DNA from: Amoebidium appalachense
Taxonomy: Eukaryota; Ichthyosporea
Assembly: GCA_963693365.1 (NCBI GenBank)
Contig: CAVNZM010000004.1
Location: 8,866,001 to 8,930,000 of the forward strand
Direction: 5' to 3'
DNA: 64,000 nucleotides
A model generated the notes under the pieces. It had not been told where the DNA came from. It did not search any database and saw only the letters and a program-made list of their open reading frames with translations. Made by a program: the position numbers and the translations under genes. Shown piece by piece: positions 38,582 through 64,000 of the stretch (positions are counted from its first letter, which is position 1; the number at the start of each line of letters is the position of its first letter).

Positions 38582-39075
38582 AGATTGTATGCCCTGAGTG
38601 GTAGCGGAAGAATCTGAATTTATTGAATTGATCTGAGAAGGTATTAGTTAATTATTTAACACATTAATTCAGATGTGGTACCCGGTTCTTCATTCTTTAG
38701 AGAGCCTGATGTTTAAATTCAGCTGCTAAATGTAGACATGAGTAAACAAAAATCAGTGGATTGAAAGTCTAAGACGTAGATATTGGATAAAAGATCTGTG
38801 TCACTTACTTGCCCAAAGTTTTAGATTGATTGCGCGGAGTGGTAGCGGAAGAATCTGAATTTATTGAATTGATCTGAGAAGGTCCTAGTCAATTATTTAA
38901 TACATTAATTCAGATGTGGTACCCGGTTCTTTAGAGAGCCTGATGTGTAAATTCCGCTGCTAAATGTAGACATGAGTAAACAAAAATCAGTGGATTGAAA
39001 TCTGAGACGTAGATATTGGATAAAAGATCTGTGTCACTTACTTGCCCAAAGTTTTAGATTGATTGCGCAGAGTGT
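38582..39075 (+). repeat. ~240-bp tandem duplication
   Basis: AGATTG followed by GAGTGGTAGCGGAAGAATCT starts units at about 38582 and 38823, and a third partial unit begins near 39056. The units are about 241 and 233 bp and differ by a few substitutions and small indels. Confidence 0.9.
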
Positions 39076-41374
39076 AACAGCTCGTAAGAGAAAGCAAAAG
39101 CTTTATTCAATGGAAGAACTAAAATAGCAAGAAAATCGTAATGGTATTTAGGGCCCTATTACTTTAATGTCAATCTAATTATAAAGCTCTTTAGAGTATC
39201 ACTACTCTAATGACAATGGCTTCGTATTCAAGAAACAATTCTAGTATAAAGGCTCTACTGAGACTCTAGTACTAACTCGCAACTCGTTTAGTCCTTGCAA
39301 CTCGTTGAGTAGTTTCAATCTGACACCAGTGGATAGACGTTAATGCGTTAAAGCATGGATGGGATGTTATTACAGAAACACGGCACAAATAATACCATAA
39401 TTTTAGGTAAAGTATGTACTGCTTGAGGAATTATTATTATCAATATAGGCATTTTATATAGGGTGAATTGTCGTTTGATTTCAAATTAGATCTGTATTGC
39501 TTGATAAAATAGTATCGTAGAGCATGGGAGAGTGCAATTAACACAATGATCTATTATAAACTTCGCTATATGCGAGAACCTTCTTAGAACCTACGGGACT
39601 AGACAGGGATTTCTTTTGTTAGTAAAACAACGTTCGGACGGGCAAATCCGTAGGAAACTACTCGAGATAAAATATCTATTAGTAAATTTCTCATATACTA
39701 CATGCAAAACAATCTGTTACATATACAGGTTGGAAAATATAGTCCGCTCTTAGATTAAAGTCTAAGCTGGTTGGAATGAATAGTACTATAACTTCCTTCT
39801 AACCTGGAGGTTTAATGATATATCATATTTATTAAACTAATATTTAGTGTTTATCGAAAATACAGTGTACTGCAAAATCATATTGTTAAAGTAATAGGAT
39901 TCTTGCAAACTCGTAAGAGAAAGTATAATACATAATGTGTCTTCAATACTAGTACCTGAAGTCTGCTTGTTTAAGGTGTACTCTAAGGAATTTTTAAAGA
40001 AATTATAAATTCATATTACTTTCTAACCCTATGCAAAAATAGGGACCTTCCTCTGTTAATTCATCGATAGAATAAATTTAATTCTAGAATTTTAAGGATT
40101 TTAATTAGAAATCGGCAAGATAATAATACTTTTACTATCTTTGAGACCAAACTCATGAAATTGAATTATTTGTGCCGATGCGTTAATTGGGCTAGGTATA
40201 TGAGAATGCGATCTGCAAAGTTTAAATAAGTAATGTGATGTTAGTTTTTCACTGAAGAGTCTGTCCCTCCGAATTTTTACTAGAGTCTCAGTAGAGTCAC
40301 CACTCATAAAATACTCGTTAAAAAGTAGTATAAACTCTCCAAGTTTAGAGCTATATGCAGGATTTTTAAGGCTGGTGTATTAAGCCTGCTTCGAAAACTA
40401 AATTTATATAAGTAATAAAAGAAAGTTTACGGTTTAAGCTCCTAGATTAAAGATTAAGTACTTTCGTTTAGTTTGTACTATTTTAACAGTTTGAATTTGT
40501 ATGCCATCTGACAGATTAGAAAATATAGATGTATAGTAGTAGGACGGTTTAAAAATAATAAGGTGCATATTTAAGAACCGAATAAGTTATTGGTTATGTA
40601 AGTAGAGACGTTATTATGACATATCACCAAAGAGATAAAAAGTTTAAAGGCGAGAGTCTCTCTTGAGCCTTCTAGCTAAGAAACGTTCTTATGCTTTAGT
40701 AAAATTCTCCTTACTCGTACAAGGTGAATGGGTAATTCTCAAATTACAAGAGTCTCTTCAAAGCTTTCTCGCTAAGAGAAAAGTCTTATACTCTTGTCAT
40801 TATACGACGACAAGCTCGTCTAGTACTCGCAACGAGTTGGTACTCGCAATACTCTTTTGTTAAGAAAGAGATAATAGTTATGCTATGAAGTAAAAGCTTG
40901 TGGACTTAAACTAAATGATTTTACATTGGACAAAGTATAAATCTGTATTAGATTTTTTACCGTTGGACAAATCTGAGACCGTAAATTCTAGTCTCGGAAA
41001 AGTAATTGCTCTAAGAGCATTAACGATACCTGGTACGGGGGGAGACGAATAAATTGAAATCGAGATTAGATCCCGGATATTTCTCAAGGACGAAGTTTAG
41101 GGTGACTTGACGGAGGACTTTCTTGATGGTTAGCTAAGGTGCCTTAACAAAGGACTTTCTTAATAAGAGAGCTTTATACCTGTAAAATCTAGAAAGGTAA
41201 ATATTTTTAAGGTGCTCTGCGGTTTAGAGCATCATTCGTTTACCAAATTTCACGCTGTTAAACTACTATTGATAAATATCCTACCCCCTTCCATATTTGT
41301 TAATAAGGTACAGGTCTTGTATTCTTGATCGTCAGGATTGTTCAATTATGGGATGCCTCTTTGTAAATCATTTA

Positions 41375-41790
41375 ACATTCGAGTCGTCTGTCAAGAAATA
41401 TCCGCCTAAACCTAAGATAACCTTGTAGAATTTTCTATAGTATAACAATGGTTGCTACCTTTCAGCCGGTAATCTTTTAGTCGGATTTCTAAATTTATAT
41501 TGGTTTACTAAGGAAATCTCCACCTATAAATATATCACATGGTCTATTTTTCTTGCAGATGACAAAGGGTGCTACTCTTTCTGCAGATAATCCTTTAGTT
41601 GAATGTATAAGATCTTGAGTCGTTTCCCAAGGAAATCTAAACCTACATCCCAATAAAGCTGGTCTATTATTCTCGCGAGGTCGAAGTTTGTTATCCTTTA
41701 GGCAGGTCATATCTTAGTTCGATTTATAACATTTAAGCTAATTTTCAAAGGGAATCTCAGTATATTACAAGAATAACCTGGTTTATTCTC
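41375..41790 (+). repeat. Degenerate ~110-bp tandem repeat, about four copies
   Basis: Each copy has a core like TTTYCNAAGGAAATCT, then ACCTA, then a GGTCTATT block and an AATCCTTTAG stretch. Copies are visible near 41380, 41500, 41620 and 41730. Confidence 0.6.
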
Positions 41791-42177
41791 TTTTGAATAA
41801 GACATAAATACATGAATCCATTAGGATCGAGAATAAGTGCGAATACATAAATGCATAAATCAATCGTGCATGAATCAATGGGGCTCTGGCGTGCATGGTA
41901 TGAATCATTGGGACTCTTGAATATAAGACATAAGTAAATGTACTTTGGGGTGCAGGAGTACATAACATGAATGCGAATGCATGAATCAATGATGGTCGCG
42001 CACGATATGACATAAGTATATAAGTCAATTATGAGCCTGCAGGAATTAGTGGTGCTCTTGAGTGTACGGCATAGGTCAATGGTGCTATTAGATGCATGAA
42101 TATATTAAAAATTGTGCAGGAATCCGTAGTGCTATTGAGTATATAACATAAGTGCTAATACATAAGTGCATGAAGAA

Positions 42178-42955
42178 ATTGGGATTGTGGATATTCTTGT
42201 TGTTCTTAAATCTTATGGTTGTTCATGGGTACTTCTGGCAATCATGTATATATCTCATGGATGTATATGTATGCTTCTTAGCAATACTGTAATAGACAAC
42301 TCTTAGGAATCATGGACGAGCTATTAGGCACTAATTTCGTATTATGAATGTTGTTTAGCTATCTAGTATGTAAATGGATCATCGATGTTAAGGAGTCCCT
42401 CGTGCATGTCATGGCATGAGTGCAAGGATCAATGGTGTTCTAGAAATAAGTGCAGGAATCAAGGATGCTCTAAGTGTATGACATGAATGTATAAATTAAT
42501 TGGGTTCTGGGTGTATGGAATAACATGAGTGTATAAATCAATGGAGCTATTAGATGCATGAGTGTATAACATAAATGCATGAATCAATTAAAATAGTGAA
42601 GAAATTGATTAGGATCATGTAGTAATCAGTGGTGTTCTTGGGTACATGAATCAATTGGGATCGTGGACATCCTTGTTGTTCTTAGATCTCATAGCTCTTT
42701 CTGGTTTCATGGCTGTTTATGAATCTCATGATTGTCCCTGTATGCTTCTTTTCAAAACTGTATGGATCTCATGAATCTTATGGTTGTTTATGAATGCTTC
42801 TTAGCAATAATGTAATAGACAACTCTTAGCCATTATGGATGAGCTATTAGGCGCTAATTTTGTATTATGAATGTTGTTTAGCTTTATTAAATATCAAGGG
42901 ATCATCGATGTTAATGAGTTACTCGTGAAGGGTATAGCATAAGTGCATGGAACAA
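42178..42955 (+). repeat. ~250-300-bp direct duplication
   Basis: The segment 42178-42425 recurs at about 42654-42955 with substitutions and insertions; shared landmarks include GCTTCTTAGCAATA, TGTAATAGACAACTCTTAG and ATTATGAATGTTGTTTAGCT. Confidence 0.85.
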
Positions 42956-43057
42956 TTAGGAATGCAGGAATCAATTGGAATCGGGCATAAGTAAATAACA
43001 TGAATGCGAATGCATGAATCAATTGGGGATCACGCACGGTATAATATGGGTGCATGA

Positions 43058-43120
43058 AATCCAAGACGGCCACTCGGCAATCCAAGACGGCCACTCGGAA
43101 ATCCAAGACGGCCACTCGGA
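43058..43120 (+). repeat. 21-bp tandem repeat, three copies
   Basis: AATCCAAGACGGCCACTCGG plus one variable base repeats at 43058, 43079 and 43100. It is more GC-rich than the rest of the island and lies about 60 nt inside the right inverted repeat. Confidence 0.95.
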
Positions 43121-43177
43121 AATCATAAAATTCCATCCTACCCTACATGTAGAATCTACACTTCCTAGGTACATGCC

Positions 43178-43223
43178 TAGAGTAAGAAGAAGGGAGAGAG
43201 GGGGCGAGATGAAATAACTAGAC
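43178..43223 (-). repeat. Right terminal inverted repeat of the mitochondrial-like island
   Basis: Reverse complement of the left end: GTCTAGTTATTTCATCTCG then C/T-rich sequence when read on the minus strand. Immediately outside, composition returns to GC-rich nuclear type. Confidence 0.8.
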
Positions 43224-43262
43224 TGGGCCCCCCGAGCATGTCCTGGGGTGGGGGGGGTATGA

Positions 43263-43438
43263 TGCACTGAATTGGGTGCACTGAATCGCTTTCCGGGCAC
43301 TGAAACCGACCGGCGCGGGCGGGGGGCGCGAACCCGGGCCGGCACATGATGATTCAGTGCATCGAATTCAGTGCAAAAGCTCGTCGGCGTCGCCAGTGCT
43401 CATGTAAATTCAATTCAGTGCAACTTGAATTCAGTGCA
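43263..43438. repeat. Cluster of inverted and direct ATTCAGTGCA motifs
   Basis: TGCACTGAAT occurs at 43263 and 43277. The opposite orientation ATTCAGTGCA occurs at 43352, 43366, 43413 and 43429. A partial copy (GCACTGAA) is at 43297. The pairs are spaced 14, 14 and 16 bp, which looks like a multi-site protein-binding or transposon subterminal array next to the transposase-like gene. Confidence 0.75.
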
Positions 43439-43769
43439 CCTAGGGTTTACATAGTTTGCGCAAACTTTGGCGCCAAATCGCCCCGCACGGCCCGGCCGGC
43501 GGGCGCCTCGCGTGTGCCGACTCAGTATGGTGTGACGGTATGTAAACGGCAAACCCGAAAATTTTTAGCACAATCATTCTTGGGTAGGCTCGCTAATTTC
43601 AATGCAGAAAGTCGTTGCAGTACCACGTGATACCTGCTACTATACAATACACTGCGGCGTGTAGTGTGGCAGTGGCTGCGGCCTTTTTCTTCTCATTGCA
43701 GCTGCAGCTACGTGTTTCTCATCCTTTGAAAATGGGCAGGGTCAGACACGCTGCCCTTACCCACTTACG

Positions 43770-48430
<4,661 letters not shown>

Positions 48431-48718
48431 GGTGTCCTAATGGTGCTTGGGGCTGTGGTTTTGCTATTGGACCTGAATGGTTTTACATTAGGGTTGCATG
48501 TCCTGGGTGTGGGCATGGAGTGTGTGTGTTTCCCACTGCACATGGTACACGGGCCATTTTTGCCAACAATTGATTAGGGCAGAGAATACTACTAGTAGTG
48601 GGGCACACACTTTGGTGCGCACTCTTGCATGGGCCATGGGCTCATGCACGTACACATGCACACAGGCAGGCACGCATGCACACATGCATACTATTAGGAC
48701 GTACAGACACATACACAC

Positions 48719-48987
<269 letters not shown>

Positions 48988-49496
48988 CACACATCTAGCC
49001 TAGTAGTACACTGTGGAGGCGTAGCTTAGCTTTTAGGTTCATGAATAAGTATAGGTATAGGCTAGTTTCGTATTCTTTTTTAGCCTGAGCTTGTAGCAAT
49101 AAATGATAATATATGTTATGTTATAGAGATGATAATGACAATACCAGTACCTAAATTTCAGAGCTGGCATATGTGCCCGAAAGCATATTTACTGATGATC
49201 AGAGAATTCGTGTTGTCGTACTGAAGTTAACACAAGTGCGCACAGACACACTTGCACACACACGCGCGCGCGCGCACACACATAGACACACACACATGCA
49301 CATGTATGTGCCGCAAGCACACACACAGAGAGGTACACACGTACACACGGAAATGTAGGCGCGGCCTGGCGCGCGGGACATCAGTATCATGAGTCATGTT
49401 ATGCACACATACATAGATGTGTATCGGTGCGCCTGCATACATACAGAAAGATAACTACACAATGTGTCTGTGCAGGTATACACACACACGTGCGCA

Positions 49497-49497
<1 letters not shown>

Positions 49498-49551
<54 letters not shown>

Positions 49552-49579
49552 ATGAACACACACACACACACACACACAT

Positions 49580-49628
<49 letters not shown>

Positions 49629-49645
49629 CACACACGGACACACAG

Positions 49646-49676
<31 letters not shown>
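49498..49676 (+). repeat. (CA)n microsatellite
   Basis: CA repeat broken by CATGAA, CATGTA and CGGA interruptions. Confidence 0.95.
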
Positions 49677-49678
<2 letters not shown>

Positions 49679-49758
49679 AATTCGAAGTTGCCATTATGTA
49701 TGAAGTTCTCATTTTGATCCATTTTAATAGTGGAACTGGTACCCGGTACCCGTGGTTT

Positions 49759-49790
<32 letters not shown>

Positions 49791-49803
49791 AGTTTTGTTT
49801 CCC

Positions 49804-49838
<35 letters not shown>

Positions 49839-50029
49839 GGCCCCTTCGGGGGACCCCAGGACATGAAGTACCAGCCCCCTCCGGGCATCCCTTCCCCCCC
49901 CCCCCCCCCCCCCTCCCCCCCCCCCCCCCCCCAACCACCACCACCACCACCACCACACCACCACCGCCACCACCAAATACATACACACAGGCCCACACAC
50001 ACACCGCCACCCACACAGCCTGTCTGCCC

Positions 50030-50072
50030 AGCAAGGCCTCCTAAATAGGTGTGCTATTTAGGAGGCCTTGCT
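50030..50072. other. Perfect 19-bp stem with 5-nt loop
   Basis: AGCAAGGCCTCCTAAATAG, loop GTGTG, then the exact reverse complement. It lies between two genes on the same strand. A T run for termination is absent, and no protein frame is involved. Confidence 0.9.
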
Positions 50073-50943
50073 GCCCAGGCCCGAGCTGTTGCCCCCCCTC
50101 CGCTGGCCCGGCCAGCGGTTGCGATGGATATTACGTAATCTTTGGGTCCTGAGCCAATCACATTGCAAAATACAACGTTCGCACGAAACGATTGGTAGTT
50201 CCCTAGTTAGATCAAAGTAGTCTATATTAGGAAGCGTTGATTGTGGCTCATGAGCCAGGTGACGTACACATCTTCAAAGTTTGTATGTGAGACTTACCTA
50301 AACTATAACAGAACGGTTGTCTTTTCTTACAGTGACCACCGCCCAGACACGAGTTCTTGAAAACCCTCTTCGCTGGACTGACAGGTGTACCAGCTCATAC
50401 GTTGCACCAGCCACCCACTGCTTGACGGGTTATTTTGGTGCACTTCGCATTGGTGTGGGCATCATCATTTCGAGGTAGTCCGACACCTGGCATCCCTCAC
50501 GGCGGTTTAGACTCTGATCCTTCCCCCCCCCCCCCTCCCCCCCCCCCCCCCCCTCCCCCCGCCCCACCTCCCCTTCCCCCCCCCTCGCACCCCCCCTTCC
50601 CCCTCACCTCGCCGGACTTGTTTCCCCGGCTCAGCTAGTACGTGGCATGGCCCACCTTCCAGTCCAGAAATGGGTACTGGGCACGCCTCTCGACGACTAT
50701 TACTCCCCTGCCGGCTAACTGCTGAGTGACAGACTCCCCCTCACACCCCACCCCATTCTCCGCCCCTCACCCCTCACCCCCCTCCTTCCCCCTTGCCCCC
50801 CTTTTTCAACCCTCTAGATCTTCCCCAGAGGCCCTCTAAGGCTTACTTTCCCCCTCTCCCCTCTGCAACGTAAACAACTAACCACGCGAAACATTGCAAC
50901 ACAGGTACTTGTCTATCCTAAATTTTATCGATAAACCAAGAGG

Positions 50944-60714
<9,771 letters not shown>

Positions 60715-61253
60715 ATACGTCAATACGCAGAATACGCAAATAAGCGAATACGGAATACGAGAGTATTCGATTACGCAAACCCAGGAAAAAACAACAAGAA
60801 TACCATGCCATTGCTCTACGTAAATCTTTGTTAAAACGCTTTAAACCACCCCAGAGTTTTACCCCTTTTTTTTTTTTGGAAAATATCTGGGAATTCTGCT
60901 TTTGACATGAGGTTTACTGTATATACCCTTGTGTTGTGTATTTTCTTTTTTGTTCATTTTCCTGCAAGTGTTCCCTTCTTGTATGTCACAGAAGTAGTGA
61001 CATGAACGTCATCGTGTTGTTTCCCTCTGCCCCGGCTTGCCCTTTTTAAGCATAACCACAATATTATATGGAATTGGTGCGCATATATGGAGGTTGCTGA
61101 GTAATGTATGTTCAGTGTATAAGAGTATGTAAGAGATGGTGGATGGAAAACCCCCTTGTAAGCATTTTCATGTTGCATGTGCAATCAAATAAAGGAACCA
61201 TGGTTTGACTTCTGTTGTTGTAAATCCGCAATATTAAACGATAACCCCAACCT

Positions 61254-61298
<45 letters not shown>

Positions 61299-61532
61299 AA
61301 AAAAAAAAAACTCTCAACCCCCCCTCCCGCCCACCTCCACCCACCCACCCGTCCACCCGAGAATATTGTGAAAGACTTGGGCCACTTTAGTCTGAAGGTG
61401 GGCTCTACTTTTATTCCGTTCTCTCGATATGTTTGCGGTATTGCACCAATATCACTTTAAATTTGTTTTGGATATAACGTATGTGTGTGATATGTCACAA
61501 AGAGTCTACTGTATATGCTTATACGTAAAATA

Positions 61533-61568
<36 letters not shown>

Positions 61569-62164
61569 TGCCCGCGGGTCCCTCTCAGTCCTCCTAGTCG
61601 GCCCATAACATTACGTCACAAACACGTGACGTTCCACCTGAATGTGGCTCTGATTCTCCATGGGATGTAAATGAACTGACATGTACAAGCATTTGTTACG
61701 CACGTACGTAGTATACGGTGACGGACATTGCCAAATATTTGTCGTGGTGGTGGTGGTGGCCCGGGAAGGGGGAGGGGGAGGGGGAGGGAAAGAAATGGGA
61801 GGTCGGGGTTGGGGTGTGTTTATGTGCAGCGGTGTGTGGTGTTCGAAACCAACCATGGCATGGCGGTTGGGGGAGGGAGAGGGGTAGCGTAGGGTCCGGG
61901 CGGGGGGGGGGAGGGGGAATGAGGATACTGGTGGGGCTGGGTGGGTGGGGTACGTGGGTGGGTGGAGGGGGAGGGGGGGTAGGGGGGGGGGAGGGGGGGG
62001 GGGGGGAAGGGGGAGGGGGAAGTAGGGGGCGGTGGGTGGGGAGAGAGAGAGGGGGAACACGTTGCAATTTCTTTGTATTTCTAAATATGGCCGTGACGGG
62101 AAATTTATCTTTTCATTATGGTTCGTCAACAACATATGCCAGATGTATCTGTTGGTACAGGCCC

Positions 62165-62257
<93 letters not shown>

Positions 62258-62883
62258 ACCACCACCACCACCACCACCACCACCACCACCACCACCACCA
62301 CCACCACCACCGCCACCACCACCACACACACACACACACACACACCGACTCACCCACCCAAACACCACAAAAAAATTAATAAAAAAATAAAAAAATAAAA
62401 AAAAATAAAAAAACACAATTAGCAGGGGCCCTCACCCAAGGGAAACCATAAACGGGAGAGAAACAGTTGAACTAAATCCTACCGTAGCCACAACAACAGG
62501 ATTTATGAGCACCGTTTCATCTCCGGCCACACGCCAGGATTCCTCTGGACCAATCAATTCAACCAAATTAAATACCAGAATGACTTCATCCGATGCCAAT
62601 CCTCCCCCAGCATCGTAAAAGCAGAAAATGAGAATAAAAAAAATAGAAAAGCACAAAATGTGATTGTTCCGATTTTTCACACCTCCAACGATTGCACAAT
62701 CACTATACAGCGGAATAACAAGAAGGAGCCACCCCCCCTCCCCCCACCCCCCCCCCCCCCAAAAAGAACAGGGCATGCCACCAGTGAACCAGCCCAATCA
62801 ATTACATGTCCGTTTCTAAATTGGCACCTTTCCCACCATTCACACAACCTTTTCTCTAATCACGTGACTTCTCCACCCACCAA
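60715..62883. other. Region between convergent genes
   Basis: No gene is confidently seen. It contains the probable 3' UTR of UPB1, an AATAAA near 61189, C/A homopolymers (61257-61310), C runs (61533-61568, 62165-62257), CCA repeats (62257-62321), G-rich sequence (61760-62050) and an exon-like open stretch on the minus strand at about 62446-62606. Confidence 0.5.
62165..62321 (+). repeat. Poly-C run of ~92 nt followed by (CCA)n
   Basis: One of the longest pure C runs in the window, passing directly into about 20 CCA/ACC units and then CA repeats. Confidence 0.98.
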
Positions 62884-63064
62884 TCACATGACGGCCTGCC
62901 TCTCTACCAGTTTCCTAAAATGGCCATCTGTCCTCTCCATCAATTCCTTGTACGTGCCGTGTTCCACAACCTTCCCCCCATCCAGCACGGCTATGCTGCC
63001 ACACTGTTTGATGGTCGACAGGCGGTGGGCAATGATGATGGAGGTACGGCCTACGAGCAGGTGG
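62884..63064 (-). CDS. ABC transporter, ABCB-type, last exon (C-terminal end of a nucleotide-binding domain)
   Basis: Read on the minus strand, the exon encodes LLVGRTSIIIAHRLSTIKQC followed by IAVLDGGKVVEHGTYKELM and ends in RQAVM, then TGA. GRT..IIAHRLSTI is the H-loop (switch) of an ABC nucleotide-binding domain; the H contacts the gamma-phosphate of ATP. VLDGGKVVEHGTYKELM followed by a short helix and stop is the usual C-terminus of ABCB half or full transporters. An ACAG acceptor stands at 63065-63068 on the minus strand. Walker A, signature and Walker B motifs must lie in upstream exons; none was found before the window end at 64000, so the intron is at least ~0.9 kb or the exons were too short to see. 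Substrate and membrane location cannot be told from this fragment. Confidence 0.92.
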
Positions 63065-63177
63065 CTGTACGTGTACGTGTACGTGTATGTGTATGTGTGA
63101 GTGCACGTGTACGTGTGTGTGAGAAAGGGGGGGGGGGGGGGGGGGGGGAACGTAGTATGTGTGGATGTGTGTGTGGA

Positions 63178-63194
63178 TGAGTGTGTGTGTGTGC

Positions 63195-63252
<58 letters not shown>

Positions 63253-63300
63253 ATGAGTGAGTGAGTGAGTGAGTGAGTTGAGTGAGTGAGCGTGTGGGTG
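63178..63300 (+). repeat. (GT)n microsatellite and (GAGT)n repeat
   Basis: A GT repeat is followed by GAGT units, in the intron of the minus-strand ABC transporter gene, where it reads as CA repeat in the sense direction. Confidence 0.95.
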
Positions 63301-64000
63301 GATGTGTGTGTATGTGTGAATGTGTGTGTATGTATATGTGTATGTGTATGCTCCCGTGCATGTATGCTAGCATATGGATATGTGTGTACGCGTGTGAAAA
63401 CGTGTGTGCGTGTATAAGAGAATGTCAGTGTTGAGGGGTGAACGTGTGTACCTGGGCCCGTCCTGTACACGTGCGTTCACAAAGGAGCAAAAGGTGTGTA
63501 TGTACGTGTGATGGCAGGGTACGGATAGGTGGAGGCATGAAAGGAGAAATACAGCGAGGGGGGGGGGGGGGGGGGGGGGAGGAGGGGAGAGGGGGGAGGG
63601 GGAGGGGGAGCGGGACGGGGGGATGTATGCATCAGAGGGTTGAAGTGTGGAGGAGGCCCCAAAGGACAACACGTTATACGTGAAAAATCGAAATTAAACC
63701 ATAAATCGAGGGGGAGGGGGGGGGGGGGGGGGAGGGGAGAGGGAAGAGGGAGAATGACAGAGCAGGAGAAACAGATGGAGGAAGAGAGGGAGACATGGGG
63801 GGGGGGGGGGGGGGGGGGGGGGTGGTGGTGGTGGTGGTGGTGGTGGTGGGAGGGGGGGGGGGGAGTGTATTTGCTTATGGTAACCTTGCTGTGAGAAAGA
63901 GGAGGTAGGGTTAAAACTGTGCACTGTGCCTGCACGTTTCTGCGCTTAAGTCCGTGGGTGAAAATTTACACTTGTACTACTTGGGGCATGTGACCAGGTG

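Larger units (their letters stand above)
38334..43177. other. Non-coding, repeat-rich part of the mitochondrial-like island
   Basis: AT-rich DNA with no long frames under either code, and no rRNA or tRNA I could recognise. It contains tandem repeats at 38582-39075, 41375-41790 and 42178-42955, many short ACTCG-rich repeats (39080-40860), and a 21-bp tandem near the right end (43058-43120). Confidence 0.6.
36854..43223 (+). mobile_element. Mitochondrial-like island bounded by inverted terminal repeats
   Basis: This AT-rich 6.37 kb block differs sharply in composition from both flanks. It begins GTCTAGTTATTTCATCTCG followed by a C/T-rich stretch (36854 to about 36903), and the reverse complement of the same 19-mer, plus a matching C/T-rich stretch, forms its right end (about 43178-43223). 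Near the left end it carries mitochondrial rps13 and atp6, both undamaged; the rest (38334-43177) is repeat-rich and non-coding, with no rRNA or tRNA that I could recognise. No target-site duplication is evident. It may be a nuclear copy of a linear mitochondrial chromosome or an assembly join. Confidence 0.7.

Noticed and set aside
38334-43177. Mitochondrial rRNA or tRNA genes in the island
   Set aside because: I compared by eye with conserved core motifs and found no convincing match. A covariance-model search would decide, and fragmented rRNA cannot be excluded.

Overview
This is eukaryotic nuclear sequence. It has intron-rich genes with GT-AG introns, many microsatellites, and very long C and G homopolymers. 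Gene content (a MED8-like Mediator subunit, animal-type beta-ureidopropionase, a class C GPCR, bZIP and CXC-domain proteins) together with a captured mitochondrial rps13-atp6 pair that reads TGA as Trp suggests a unicellular relative of animals. An ichthyosporean is my best guess, but it is an inference and not proven.

Layout. 1-6156 (+): 3' part of a receptor gene coding for a bacterial-type solute-binding ectodomain, a class C (GABA-B-like) seven-helix region and a coiled-coil tail. 6157-8987: intergenic, with a GT microsatellite, homopolymers and a decayed non-LTR retrotransposon 3' end. 8988-23121 (+): ten-exon gene that starts as Mediator MED8 and runs on into a long Gln/Ala-rich region; its introns hold a ~870 bp tandem array and many simple repeats. 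23122-28536: no convincing gene, but small inverted-repeat elements and CCAAT-motif clusters. 28537-30021 (-): bZIP transcription factor. 30022-36853: no convincing gene; a foldback element split by an insertion. 36854-43223: AT-rich 6.4 kb island bounded by short inverted repeats, with intact mitochondrial rps13 and atp6 followed by ~4.7 kb of repeat-rich non-coding DNA. 43224-48430 (+): transposase-like protein with a downstream CXC zinc domain, probably a domesticated or resident transposon. 48431-50943: CA repeats and a perfect 19-bp hairpin. 50944-60714 (+): eleven recognised exons of beta-ureidopropionase with the full catalytic triad. 62884-63064 (-): last exon of an ABCB-type ABC transporter; the rest lies beyond the window.

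Two window-wide patterns stand out. About two thirds of the introns I could define have a long sense-strand C run within ~40 nt of the 5' splice site, and several have a CA repeat directly before the 3' splice site. A dispersed repeat recurs in introns in the same orientation and its copies end in a C run, sometimes followed by an A run. The most notable locus is the inverted-repeat-bounded mitochondrial island: its gene pair, terminal repeats and non-coding repeats recall the small linear mitochondrial chromosomes known from the ichthyosporean Amoebidium, here joined to nuclear-type DNA on both sides. It is either an end-to-end nuclear capture or an assembly join. The genes do not form an obvious pathway together.
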